A DNA stretch of 64,000 bases from Brugia malayi. Lineage: Eukaryota; Nematoda; Chromadorea; Rhabditida; Onchocercidae. A program made the translations under genes and the position numbers. The stretch covers positions 7,258,187 to 7,322,186 of the forward strand of contig NW_025062475.1 of NCBI RefSeq assembly GCF_000002995.4, in the 5' to 3' direction. Below the pieces are notes generated by a model, which was not told the origin of the DNA, did no database searches, and was given only the letters and a program-made list of their open reading frames with translations. Each line of letters starts with the position of its first letter. Within the stretch, counting starts at the first letter, position 1. This document shows positions 46,836-61,300 of the stretch, one piece after another.

Positions 46836-49634
46836 TACATTCCTAAGCAACACTTAAGGATTGTAGAAATAAGTGGAAACAAATATCTTACACAACTGAA
46901 AACATTTGAGATTTGTATCTAATTGTCGAACTTCTCAGTTTATTATTTCCCATGAATTTTTGAAATGTATATTCTGCAGATATGAACTGCATATCTTTTA
47001 AGATCAAGAAATTGCAATGGAAGTGCTTATTGATTATAAAATGAAGGAGTTAACGGAATGTAAGCATTAAAAAGGGTTGGAAGAGGTAGTTCATTTAATC
47101 GATCTTATAGATAGTCTCATTTCTTTGGTTGGTTTGAAATTGTGAGAAATGAGTCAAACTACTGTGTGAGCCTATTACTCCATATGAGATGATATACTTT
47201 TCCCTCCTGTATATTACATTACCATATTCTTTTTTGATCACTTGTTTGTTTCTTGTTGTTTGAAGCAGCAGTACCTTAAAATTTTTAAACTTGCTGATTG
47301 ATTATCTGACGCTGCATGGTATCAGAAACAAGAAATCGATAATTTTTCTAAAATTTTCCGTGAGAAAGGTGTGACATAGTTACAGTTAAGAGCCGCGCCA
47401 CTAACGTTTCTCGTCATTAATTAACCCTTAATGTTTTGAATCAATTTCTATGATGGACCGACAATGCAATGTTATCCCTAATTCAAATCTTATTTTTCTG
47501 AGCTTTTTGCAAAAACTGTCAAGTGATGTTTTCGCTTTAACAAGTTGTTAGAATAATTTCGAAGTGGCATTTGCCACTCAAGAAAGTCAATCTGGTCACA
47601 TCGAATCATTCTGGAGGACTTGGAATGTTGATTTAGATCTTAAAAAAAGGAGAAAGGTTTTTGCAATTGCCAGTTGTTTGGTTGCATACGAATAACTATA
47701 ATTGTTTTCCTTTTTACTTCATGTGAATAAAGTTGTTCATTTTTATTATAAAATGAGGCGAGGGACTGGTTATGATGTACTTCGACTCATAAACCGAGCA
47801 ATTGAGGTAGGTGGGGTCTATTTCCATTTTGAAATAGGTGAAGCACTGGGAATTTCGTTTCATGGCTTCGTTAATGGCAATTTGAATTACTTATGACCAC
47901 AAACTATATTCAAGAGGAATGTGGGAAGGATGTAGTAGCAACTGGGTTAAGCAGTGGCTTTGGCTTATTGAAACCCACCTCACTTTACGCACACTTGCTT
48001 TCCAAAACTCTCGCAAATCACGTAGGATGGTTCACATTTTGTTGTCATCTCTTGATATGCATGTGTGTGTAGCTGTCATCTGTGGTTCTGTGTATTCCTC
48101 ATACATCAGCAAACCAGCTGTACCTGTCGGCTATAGATGTGTTTATGTTTGATAAGTTGGTCAGTGCATCATCAGCACTTTTTCTTCCTAATTCATGATT
48201 CGGATGCCTAGATTTTAAACAATTCAAATGAAGTAGATTAAGGATACTGAAAAATACTTCTTGACTTCTTTTTACCAATAATAAGTTACACTTACGTTCA
48301 CTTGCTGAATTAATCGCCAAGCCGACTGTTGGTTTATGAATTTATCCAATCACTGCTTACTACATCCATTAGAAGTAGTGAAGTACATGGAAGTTAACTG
48401 AACCTACCTATAAAATGAGAGAAAGGTGTTGATGAGATTAGTTTGCAATGCAGGTGAGATCCCAAGTCAATATATTCCTGCAAATGATGAGCTATCCATT
48501 TGGACTTCAATCTCTATGCTGATGTCGAAAATTTTGTTTTTCCTGGATTCTATCACATCTTTATGTCTGTCATCCCATTATTTCAAGAGACTTCTTTGTA
48601 ATTTAGTTGTTTACTTCAATTAGTTATAATTCTTGTAACTGATAAATTGAATAAACAATAATAATAATAAATTGTCTAAATGCTCGTTATGCCTTTTTAA
48701 ACTTCGTTGATCAGTTAATTGTCCATTAAAGTACTTGACGAATACCATGTTGAAAAGCTTGGGATATATAATCTCAGAGTCTATTAGATCTCAAGTATGA
48801 ATCAATATGCATCAAGCTTAAATTACAGAACAAATATATAGGTAGGTAGATGGTGACCGTAGGAGAGGTAACATTGAAACGCCCATAACGTGACTCTTTT
48901 TTGAGCGCATCATGTACTTGTGTAAAAAGTAGGTAAGATCGGAATTCAAATTGTTTACTTTCACGCATTCTCTCTTCAGTGGCATTATGCGCCCAGAGAG
49001 CTCTTTCAATGAAATTAATAACAAACTTGAGTGAACCCATGCAATCATGCAATATTGACATATGTCATTCCTATTTCGTATCCTTTTTCTTATGGCTCTT
49101 TAGCTGACTTGTACTTTAAGCCTCAATTTTTTTATCTTTTTTCCCTTCCTTAAAATTTGACAATGAGCTCTGCTTTATTTCTTTTCTTTCGATTCATGTT
49201 AAAAGTCTAAGTCCGGATTTACATGGCTTTTGTCAGGTTGTTTTTGCGGAATCGATAACGTATATATCGGCCAATACCAGATAATCAGGATCACTGAAAT
49301 CCAAGTGAAGTGATGAACGAACAGACTGTGGTACTTCACATATCCTCACACGGTGATCGAAAAAATTCTACAATCCTCCAAACATCTATAGAAAGCTTTA
49401 CAAATATACTTCTCATATGACATCGATGGGAAAATTCGTCTAAAGCAATAGGTTGCGCGCCCACACGTATGCGCACACAACACATACAGAGTGGCCCAAA
49501 CAATCCTATCAGTCGAGAGTAACTCTCTTTAGTTTATTTCTGACTAATAGACAAGAACTAACTCTCTGCAAAACAGATGCCGTATTGCTTGGATTCAGTC
49601 AAATCAATTGCAAGTATTTGCCTTCACTCATACA

Positions 49635-49674
49635 AACACACACACACACATACATACACTTACATACATACATG
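49635..49674. repeat. CA/CATA microsatellite
   Basis: ACACACACACACA followed by TACATACACTTACATACATACATGCAT; simple sequence repeat. Confidence 0.9.
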
Positions 49675-51986
49675 CATTAGGCACTAGCATTGTCAAATGC
49701 TGAAAAGGTAATTTTAATTGCTCTAAGGATGAGAGATTTCGAGCTAAGATTGCATTGCATTTTCGACGTGTATTTGTTAGTTTGTTATTATGGGTAGACT
49801 TCCCAAAATAACGCTTGTCTTGAATTACTCCCTTATCATTTCTTGGCCATAACAGTCTCTTCATTATGATTATCAGTGTTATTGATTTTCATGAAGACTG
49901 AAAGGGGACCCATTAACATTTGAAGAAAAAAATTTTTCCTGGCTGAGAAAGGAACAAGATGTCCTGAAGAGAAAGGTAAGAGGGAGACTTTCATCTCTCT
50001 CTCCGTCTCATATTATTGTCTTTTATTCTCACTCATTTAATCATGCACACTTGATACCTTCAAGGTACTTATTTGCAAGGGCCGGAATGCATCGCTCTTT
50101 CTAAATAAAAGACTTTACATCATTTTCTCCAAAAGTCTAAATTTTTGGCCATCATATCACTTTATTCAATTTATATTTATTGATTTCTTGGAGTTTTAAA
50201 TTCTAATACATAGAGAAAGTGTTATATTTTAACTATTATCCGTTGCGAACTATTGATTTGTTGTTTTTTTGAAGAGTTGAATTTTAAAAACTAGATGAGT
50301 TGTTTTTGAGGATTAAAGTTATCGTGAAATTTCGGAAATTCCTCCAAGAATATATTCTTGAATTGTGTTTCTTAATGGTTTTCTTCAAAGTGTGTCATAA
50401 AAGCAAAAGAAAAGTTGTAGAAAATTATGAGACATCTTTTGCTTTTTAATGGTGGCACGATAACCATTAATGTTACGAAGTTTTTCTCCCAACAAATTGT
50501 TGAAATATATGAAATTTCATATGCAAATAAATGTTTCTAACACAATGGAATGAAAAAAACATGAGAAAAATTGGTAGAATTCTGGAAATAATGCAAAAAA
50601 AACTTAATGATTTCATTACTACTCTTGGCCTTGAACTGTCCTCTTGTTGAGAATTGAACGTCATTTTTCGTCACTTGGCATTTCGTAATAGTGCACTAAT
50701 CTAAGGAACAGTCACAAAAAAGTTATTTTGAAAGTTAGATACCACCAATAGGCCAATTGGTTGTCCGATTGCATGTAAAGGATCTGATCTTTTTGGCTAA
50801 TCTAACCACAATCCTTTCATTTTGCTGTTCAGTTTGTATTGAATTTATCGAGGAGCCTATGCAAAAGTGAAGCCCAACGTAAAGTTGAAGAGTTTTTACG
50901 AAATGAGACATACACAGCGTGCTAGGAAACAGGAGCAAGGCGAATAGCATTATTTATTCAGCATAGAAAATTATTCTCGATACACTTCTTTCTTGAATTT
51001 GTTATTCATTTTTGGAATGCACAGGGAAATGTGGCATTCCTCACACTGCTTAAAAGAAGGGAATAGTAGCGCCATCGATTTTAGACATGAGCTTAAGATT
51101 CCTATAATTGAGTATTTTAATTATTTAATATTATATCTTCTCTAATCTACACCATTTTTGGCAGCTACTTCATTTCCAGTTAATAATTCGAATTTGGATT
51201 AATTCTGTTTTACTTCAAGTATTTGTAACATCAATTTCGACGTATAATTTCTCGACCTTTTTTGTGATCAAATTTAGCAAACTCGAGGAGGAAACATAAT
51301 ATAAATAACTATTAGAATATTGTAAAAAGCAATGTTCTTAGACATTTTGAAGGATAAATGAAAGAAAGTGGGTGTTGAATAGATTCAGGATTTCTATTAT
51401 TTTCTTCCTGTTTCTTTTCAGGTTCTGCATGATTATTTGTTTGGATGGTAATCAGTTTGTCAAGGTTGGCAAGTTCTGTACGCTTTTGTAAATAAATTTT
51501 TTCCTCTGTCCAAAATATGAGTGAAGAAGTTACTATTGGAAGAAAATTCTAAGCAATTTTATTGAGTAGTATTTTTTATATTCATATTGTTATATTACTT
51601 CTCTATTGAACATTTCCGCAGTTTTATCCAAAACTTCAAACCATTTTTCTTGATCGCAGATATTAATGATTTGTTGATAACATACTAATAAGCAGCAACA
51701 GAAATAAATATCATGACTGCTTGGAATAATTATAATTAGTGGCTATATAATTTTGTTAGATCTTCCAGTATTTCCTGATATTCGATGTATTGAACCTAAT
51801 TTATTCTTGTTATTCTGAGACTATTTTAATCAGTTTTATTTCATTTATTTTTTTTTTTAGTGTAATATTTGCATCATTTGAAAGCTTCAAAAAAAAAAAA
51901 AAAAAAAGAATACAGGAAAAGTTTCTGGTTTGGGAAGAAATTTTTGGATTCAAATCGATGGTTTCCAGTTTTCTAGTACATCTATC

Positions 51987-52088
51987 CAAATTTTAACATG
52001 CTTTTAGAGGGCTGATATTAAAATTCATGTGTACTTACAAATTTTAACATGCTTTTAGAGGGCTGATATTAAAATTCATGTGTACTTA
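51987..52088. repeat. Perfect 51-bp tandem duplication
   Basis: The unit beginning CAAATTTTAACATGC and ending CATGTGTACTTA is present twice head to tail (51987-52037 and 52038-52088) with no differences, which implies a recent event. It lies about 300 bases upstream of the first recognised exon of the right-hand gene. Confidence 0.95.
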
Positions 52089-52380
52089 ATCACGATGCAT
52101 TTTTCGAGTCGAAATTCTAAATTAATTTCTGTGAAGAATGACATGGTTGAATCTGAATTCAAACTTCTCGTGGTTTTCCCTCCCATCCTTTCTAGCTTTT
52201 TGCCTTTCGTCAATTGTTGAGTGTATATATGTTTGTTTGTAAATCTGTGTCATTGGTAATTTGTTTTCATTAAAATGTTGCACTGCTATGAATTCGTGAA
52301 ATTTTCAGAATTTTGAGAAATAAGTTGATAATTATACTTAAATACCAAACAGAGTTAAAAAACGACAACGGTTACATCAG

Positions 52381-55300
52381 AGGAACAACAACAGCCCCAG
52401 CAACTGATTCCCTCAAATAATTGCACGACAGTTGCCGGTGGATCTTTGGATGTCACTACAGCTACTGTCACGTCATCCATGACACCCGTCGATCCACAAC
52501 CATTTTTCTCCTTGTCACTACCACCAAAAGAGAAATTCAAATTGGCCATTGTAAGCACATTTTCTGTATCCTGTTGTATTTGCTAAAATTGCGCAGGCGC
52601 CTCGTGAGCTTTTAATTTTTAATCTTAGATCACAAAATAATTTCAATAATATCCCTCATTATCATAGTCCTTGATTCTAAATTTTATGAAGAAAAATTGG
52701 AAAAAAAACTCATTATTTTTCAGGATAATGCTGGTGACAGTCTTTCGAAACGTCAATCCCGTCGTACAGTGACGGTGTTGGATGGTAATTATCGAGTAAA
52801 CTCTGCAGAAAATGAACGTTATCAACTATCCAGACAAGATGCTTCCGTTAGCCATGCTCGACGAAGTCCTTTGGGAAGGTCGTTACTCTCTTCTAAACCT
52901 TTAATATTCCACTAGCAGTTACCATAGTAGTCCGTTAACTACATTTGTAAATTGGGATTTCTTTTGCAAATTTTGGCCTTGCTGTTATGTAACAGATGTG
53001 GAAAGCACTGGCCTTCAAAAACATCTTTACTAGGTCTTCTAGATATTCTTCCTAACAGTTTTCAGTGCTCGTGTTACGAGTCTGCACTCTCTAGTCATTA
53101 TCAATGGTGACTTTTAGTTAAACTTAATATATTTGTCTAACCATTAAATTTGACACTCTGCTTTCCCTAAAGTTGGTGAATAACAAGTCGTTTTGGTTGT
53201 GCCTGTTAAATTGACTTTTTTTTGTATTTTTATGCCAGGTCAATTTTTATAAACATTTACTGGAACATAAGAGCGATTAATGTTCAGATTTTAGATTTTG
53301 TTTTACATTTTCGAAATCAAAACAGTCACAACAGTTTATCGCTTCTTCGACTAAACTGTTTTGGATGAGAAATGATTGTTTTTCGCTTTGATTAGATTCG
53401 CTTTAAGTCTTTTTTTTCGCTTTTCCATTAATGTAAGCATATCACGATTGGCCTGGAGCATACGACGGCGACGTCGACGACGTCGATCTTCCTCTTCGTC
53501 CGTAATACTATATGTTTCGTTCTGTACATCTGCAAGCACTTCTCTGAATGCTTCCTCTAATACTCCGAGCACTTTCTTCGGTTTAATGTTCTGCAGATAC
53601 ATTGGATTTGTTACGTTGAATGTTGCTGTGTGCTTACTGAACAACGGCTCAGTGGGCAATACCATTGCTGTAGACCAGGTACAGCAACAAAATAACATAA
53701 AGTAAAGCATCTTCAAGGTAGTTTGAACACAGCTGGACGAATTTGAGGCACCACCCATTTCTGATGAAGATGATAAACCGCACTGATTTATCTCCAACAT
53801 TAATAATCATTTTATACTTTTAGTTTATCTGCCTCTAATTTTTATGTCTTTTCAGTTCCTTTGCAACTCACAAATTTTATGACTGTGTATGGTCAGTCTT
53901 CTCCTCTTTTCATGTTGAATAAGTCGTGTTGAAATTAATAACACTTGCAATGAGAATACACGTACAGATAGCATTAAGGATTGAATTATGACTAGTTATT
54001 TGTGGAGGAATACTTTCAGTGTTGTTTGAACATTTGAGGAAATGTTTTGTGAAACACCGATAGAAGGCGAATGTATCGATTTATTTGCCTAGTCTAATGA
54101 TGACGTCTGTTATTTTATTGCTTGTTTGCTGCGTGAACTTACTTGTCTGCTAAATCCTTCCTTAACTTTCTTCTCTGTTTACAATTTTTTTGGTAAAATG
54201 TCATCTACGATTCGTTATTGATTGTCGACATTTTATTAAGCAACTTAGGGATTCATTTCTCTTCCATTCTAGCATTCTTTTCCATCCTTCAATAATAGTT
54301 TATATTTTATACCTATTTTTTCCACGTCCTTTTTCACTTCTTTTCTCGTTACATTATGTTCGTTTCCATCGTAATAGAATTTAAATAAGTTATATTAGGA
54401 TCCAGGTCGACCTACCATGCCACATTTGGTATCACAGTACTAGAATTGAAACGCAATATATAGGTGTACTCTGAATTGTAAAAAATTTATTTTGAATGGA
54501 ATGATTTTTGACCAAAATATTTCTTTGGAATGATTTTAACCAATATATTGTTATTTTCCAGTTGACAAGCTTACCGAATCACAAAATTTGTCAAAAAATC
54601 CTTCCCTTAATGAATAGCTTTGAAATACTCCTACACTGCTGAACTTATCATGAATGCACTTCTTAAAATTAATGAGAATTCGAAATAATTTAAGTCGGAA
54701 ATTATTCAGAAGAGAGACAGCTGTTGATGTTTCTTAATTATAGGAATTTTAAATGGATGTGGTTATATGCTTGATGCCGCTCAAAGACGGTTGTGAACCG
54801 AACAATTATTCTAAGCTTGCCTGGTTTGGATGTACTTCATTTAAGAGATCTCTTTTATCTGTCAATGACCTATTTCATAACCATATTTTTTTGTTCTTCA
54901 AGATGGAATGAATCGCTGTCTATCAGCGTTATCGAGCTGTGGTGGTGTCCGCACTTGCACTGCAAGAGATCTATATTTCCACAAGAGAATCTAATAATTC
55001 TAAATATGAAAGGAACAGAGTGTAGTTTTTTTCTGGAAGTGAAAGCCAGAATTTATGCAACAGCTGTTCATACACACAGTTATTCTTGATATTTTTAAAA
55101 TCAATTTTCTCCTCTCTTTTCTTTCAATCATTCATTATTTTTTATTCACTTCATTCGTTCATCTTTTCTTTCATTCACTCCAAACTATGCTGATCGGAGT
55201 ATTTTGATGGTAAAATATTTGATCTATGATCACATTTTCCTTTTTATATGGCATATTCCACAATATGAATTTCTTTTCAGCGTGCTAAGTTGATGATATT

Positions 55301-58300
55301 TCGCACATCACTTTGTTATTTATGAATTGGCCATCCATTTATAGAGACAGATAGAAGCTCATTTTGCCATTAAGAAAATGTTGTAACTAATTGTGAATCT
55401 ATTAGTTGCGATCTACGGTCTTCAGTCTCCTGATGCTTGCCAACAATGGAAAAATTGAAAGAAAGGACCGATGTTACTGCAATTTTCATTTTTCATTGCA
55501 CTACTTCCAAATCATCATCGTTACGGCCAGTGACATCATCATTTATAATCATGCAGTTTCATCTGTCGTCGGAGAGCTCTGTTTTTTCTTTTTTCATTTT
55601 TAACGGTCCTTTCTATTTTTCCCGTCTCGCAAATGTTTTCTTGTTTATTTCAAGTTCGTCTTACTGCTTCTAATAGCTCTGTGATATCAACTCTTCGGTC
55701 TTATTACTATAACAATTCAAAGAAAGTAATGCTGTACGATATCTTTGCTGGAATAAATCTTCCTTTCCTAGAAAAAATCTTCTCTTTTCTTTCCCAGGTA
55801 TGATCCAAATTATAGAGAATTATTTACAAATAGAAAAAAGAACGACATATCACATCTTGAGGCTTTTGCCCTTGTTAGTAATGCTAAGTTGTATGAGTAT
55901 ACATTCAGGATCAAATGAACTTGAGAACTTTCGCTTTTTCAAATTTAGTTCAGTCTTTAAATTTGCTTCTGAATTTACTTTTTATCTTTCTGACAAACAT
56001 CATTTTTTTTTCTTTTTATATATGTTATTCTTATATTTCGTTCTATCTTTTCTTTGCATTGTCAGCGACCACATGAATTTAACCATCCACTTATTCAACA
56101 AAATTCGTGATGAAGATCTTGATTACTTAAAATTACTTGATTACATACGTTATCAAGCATTATTGATACTACAAGAAACCTGCCTCTATTTTATTCTTAT
56201 TTGGACTTTCCCAGCAGCGAGTGGAAATAAGAATTAAGAGTGATCGAATGTATGATTTAGTTGGAATGCATTATTGTTCGGATGGTTATTTCTCATCTGC
56301 ATCTGAAATAATGCCATCTTCCGATGATGAAAAGCGGCATCAACAAACGATAGCAGATCACTTTCATAGCTTGAATGAACTGGAAAAAGAAACAAGCATC
56401 GAAGTGCTGTAAGAATTTCGTTTATCTGAAAGTTAAGCAACACCTCTATTCCCTTTATTGAATCTAAAGAATTAATTTATATAAGAGATCCTTCTGTCGA
56501 CTATATTTTATCGAATTAATAACCGTTCAGGGCAGGAATAGTAATTATTAATATGTTCATGATTGAATAGTAATTATTAATATATTCATGATTGCATAGT
56601 AATTATTAATATATTCATGATAGTAAACACTGATAGAATTAGAGGTGTTACGGTATTGTGTCCTCGATTACACGAACTGCTAGAAGAATTGGTGACTGAC
56701 CTTCAATAAAATACAGTAATTGTGATGTTCCAGGAGTTAAGAGTAATGGAATATATAGTTTAGTTGGAACACATTATTGTTCGGATAATCATTTCCACAA
56801 GTCTTTACGTGATAGGAAGTATCAGTAAAAGCTTCATTGCTTGTAAGCTAATTTTTAAAGGTAGTTTTAAATTCTTTCTCGATTCTAGGGACATCGACAA
56901 CAACTGCATGTTCACCTTTCTTCGAGGAAAAGATTTTTATGAAAAATATCTCATCTTTTCCAAAACACGATTGCAGTAGGTTGCGAAATAAAATAAAAGT
57001 TTGCTATAAATAACCAAAAATTTATTCTTTTGAACTATGAATTTTTTGTTAAAGTCCTGCAAATTTAAAATTGTTAAGTTAGCATTGTTTAGACCAATAT
57101 TTAAAAATTCATTCTTCAATTCTTTTTCTGTTCTTAATCAGAATTGAGTGGGTAGTCGAATTTTCCAGAAGCGTAGCTTTTAAGTGAGTATTAAGTGAGC
57201 ACACTTCTTACGTGTGGAAAGACATTTCATACCTTATATTTCGTTCTTCCGAGATATTTGTTTTTGCGATCAATTAAATCGTGGTATTAGGCACTCTCAA
57301 TCTGTACTTAATCTGAATGAATCTTAAATATCATTAAGGATAGGTTCCAGCTGAGATACTTCTCATGCCTATTCATTTACTGGATTTTTGTTGACATTTA
57401 TTTGTAAATGATCGACCGGAATATGTACTTGACAGCTATTAAAGCGACTCATAACTCATACAGTATTCTTTATTTGCTGTGATCGCTTCATCTGCATATA
57501 ATGTCTAACAAATTTACTCATTTTAAGTAATATGCATTCAAGAAAAGGTATGGAAAAGTGCCAGTAACAACTTTGAAAGGGATGGAATTGCAAAAGAAAG
57601 GCATGAGAGCATCGCTTCAGTTTTATTCATATTAGACAGAAAAGGAAATAAAGTTCTTAGAGCGAGAGAAGAACTTCGCATTTGTACTTTTCTTTATTTT
57701 TGGATTCGACTTTCATTCACACATAAACTTGTTTCTTATCGATGACTCAATCTCCTGAGTTTCTGCAACTAAATAAATTCAAAATATTCTTTCCTTTCTG
57801 GATTACTAATAGTATTATATTATATAGTGGAAATCTTTCATGCAGGTAAACTCGCTGAAGGTAATCTATCACATGATTGTTTCGTTTAATTAGATGAAAG
57901 CTGCATGTCCATGGTTCCAATTTTATCGTCTTAGTTATGACTCAGGAAGGGAAGAGAAAGCTACGACTTTTTGATTTTATTGAAGTTTACTGAGATGATA
58001 GATTTGTTAATGGAATTCTAGGGATCTTGCCCTGACATTTTCTTATGAGAACGGACAGCTTTGGTCAATACAGTATATGGAGAGCATTAGGAAAGAATTG
58101 AAATTTTTAAATGAGTGGTACGATTCAAAAATAAATTCTCCATGCATTGCATAAAGAAAAATTAATTAATTAGCCAGGTACGTAAGATTTTATGGAATTC
58201 GTAGGAAATTTCTCCTTGTCTTTACCGTGGAATGTTAGACAGATTTGACATCATTAAGCTGGCTATTTTACGATATGATGGGAATTCGTTGACAAAATAG

Positions 58301-61300
58301 AAGAAAGAGAATGAAGTTGCGTTTTTATGGAGTCGTTTTCTTCTTTCTTTCTTCTTTATCTTAAAATTAGTTCCAAACAGCTCGACTTCCAATTTTTTCC
58401 AGACTTAAAAGCTGAACTACTTAAAATTACTTACAAGCTTATTAAATTAATTTGACTTCGAATTTAATGTTTAAGAATTTAGATTACAGATGTATTTTAA
58501 AGCGAAATAATGAACTTTGTCTGCATGCTAGCAGGATACTCCACAAACAAGACAAGTAAAAGCAGCAGTAGCACATGAATTACTTTGGGATATTTTCAAA
58601 GCAATAGCAATAACCATTTCGGTGCTGCAAATCTCCTAATGAGATTGGTTTACACGTTATTCTATTACCTTGCTCGTTGGATCGATTGAGTGCGCTGTTA
58701 AAGTTAAAGTATAAATCTGCGAAGATAGTTGAGTAAGGATGTTAACTTTCATAGCAGCTGTTTGAAAGATGCTCTAAAACAATGGAATCTTGCAATCTAT
58801 ATGAATGTAGAGCGTTCATTTTGTGACGTTTTCTCTCAAAATCACTAGATAACCTCCTTAATTGTTGGATTGAATTTTAAATTTCATTTAATTAATTGGG
58901 GATCATCATATCTTGCTTTCTTCTTTCTTTGTATCATACTTTATCAAGGATACTAAAGTTACGTGGGTGTCCAATGCTCATGATAACTGTAACTGTTTAA
59001 CAAAGCATGATCGAGTATCATCTCTCGTCTACCTCTTTTGGCTACGATTGTCTGCTTTTTTCTCCTTTCTATAGGATTGATTTCCCTCTGAGATTTTTCA
59101 TCATTTTTATAACTGATTGATTCAACTTTCTAATCCTAACTTCATTGAAAAAGTTAAGAAGTTTTATTGTTGTAAAAATCTCATTATTTTAAAAGTAGTG
59201 ACAGTTAACGATGACCTTTTTTAGAGAGGTTTTTCATGTAATTTTCTAAGAGAAATCTTGCAAATAATGTGAAGCAGTGACAATTAACGATTATAAAAAG
59301 TTTTGGTTGTGTGCTAATTGAAATGATCTTTGGAAATTGTAGCCCGGTTAGATGGACGACATATCTTCATAATAGTGAAAATTATTAATAATTAATGGAA
59401 ATAATGATCGATTGATTTCACTAAGTTGCACAAAAAGCATTTGATATGGAAAGAACTGAAAACCGATCAAAATTATAATGAAATTAATAACAGTCTTTGT
59501 TATTAATTTCGTTATTGCAAAATTTTCAATAGTTTACATGTTATTAATCAGAAACCATCTTGTTGACAATTATCTTTATGATATCAATATCATTAAATTA
59601 TCCTTGCGGTGAAATTATCTTATTTCTGACAATTGTCGCTGGAGTACTGTACTGCGACGGTTGATTTGAGGAACTAGGAAATCTGTTTTCGAAGAATTAG
59701 AAAGAAACTTAAAAGATTGGACTATACAAACTCTCTAAACTTGGACTTTTTTGCACTTAAGGTTTTGGTTGATCCGTAAGTTGTGATATGCTTTATTCAT
59801 CACTGCTATTTCTTTGAAAAAATCAAGAAGCATGGGTATGTTTGTATTTTAAATAGAGCAAGAAGAAAGGGATTGAGAGAAACGGGACGATTTATTGACA
59901 ACTTTTATGATTTTTAATTCTTGATTATATTTGCTTACTTCGTCTACTGTCCAATCCCGCATGGCATCAATGTGTATAGAGATGCAAAATAAAGCCCTCA
60001 GAATATAGCAGTCCTCATTAAATTCTCTTTCATTCAGCTAAGGGAGGGACAAAGGTCAGTTTTACGGATTGCCGATATTGTTAACTGAAAAATAGTTATA
60101 GGACAGACGATTTGTGGTTCGAGTTGGACGATGATGATTTGGATTGTCGCTTGAGCCCGAGTTCATCATCGTTATATGAATCGACTCGTCTTTATCAGTC
60201 GATGGATTCTGGCGCTGCCATTCGTCCACGTCGTCCACCAATTGCTCTGCCGCCACCTCCGCCACGTTCTGCACCACCTCTGAGTGATAACAGTCAGCAG
60301 CACACCATCGATGAGGTTTCTGCCACATCCCTTGCACTCTCAGAATCAAATCCAGTACGCATTAATGATATTGCGACCACAACGGCTACATGCAGTAATG
60401 CTTTGACAAGACAAGTCAGTACTGTGGAAGATCCGTGTTTCCTAGCCCACGTGAAGTCAGATCACACCACGGTATCATCATTATTTAAACTAGCTATGAT
60501 TTAGCATATTAGCAATTTATCACTTGTCTATTCGCTTTCAATTTTTAATTTTTATCTTTAACAAGGTTATAGCTTAATATAATGGTTTGTTTACGTAGAT
60601 ATTTTTTATTGACATGTAAGGGTGGTCAATTACTAATCTATTTTGTTAACAAAATAAATTTGAGAAGAAAAACGCTATGACTGTTCTGTCAAGATTCGAA
60701 ATTCATGGTGGACTTACTAAAGTTTTTTTACTTAGATCTTAATTTATTCTGAAGTTTTTAAAAAACGATTTTGGACATAAGAGTTAATAAACTGGCGTAA
60801 GAACGCTTTTTATGTACCGGAGAAGCCTTTCGTTGCATGTTTAACGAATAAAAAAATTTTGGTGTGGGCGTTCCGAACGACTGAATTTGGCTAGCGCTAG
60901 TAGAGTTTTTACGCAAGATGAAGTTGTAGAAATGAAATAGATATAAGTTTGATGTTGGTAGTGAGCGTATAACAATAAAGAAAATTATTCCTTTTTGTAG
61001 GAGTGGATGGCAGAAACAGAGTTAGCATACCATTTCTCGATATCTTTGAGCAGGCCCAAATTTTATCTAAATGTTCTTTTAAAAATGGTAATCTACTGTC
61101 TTTGAGCAATCTCTTCCAAATCAGGTATTGAGCATCGAAAAATTTAAATTAGTTAGTCAAAACAATCTTTTTTTTTCTTTCCGATTTTGAAATAAATAAT
61201 TCCTTCACAGTCTGCCTGATAATTCTTCAAGTGAGTAACCCGTTTTTTTCTTTTTCGATCCATACTTCTGTTTGAAATTCCCATTATCTATTTTTCTACA

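Larger units (their letters stand above)
46785..52380. other. Intergenic, no supported gene
   Basis: About 5.6 kb of AT-rich DNA. Small frames at 47702-48152, 48426-48623 and 48774-49061 (-) overlap in alternative frames and show no splice linkage or motif. Simple repeats (CA/TACA near 49635-49674, poly(A) near 51889-51907) and a perfect 51-bp duplication (51987-52088) are present. The promoter of the next gene, or its upstream exons, may lie here. Confidence 0.5.

Noticed and set aside
53376..53705. 109-codon plus-strand frame with arginine and serine runs
   Set aside because: It is the complement of the nested minus-strand frame, which has the signal-like segment and a better composition.
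55800..56237. Single 145-codon frame
   Set aside because: It runs through a strong GTATGAG donor and a T-rich intron (hence FFFFF runs); the spliced reading of the same region is more protein-like.
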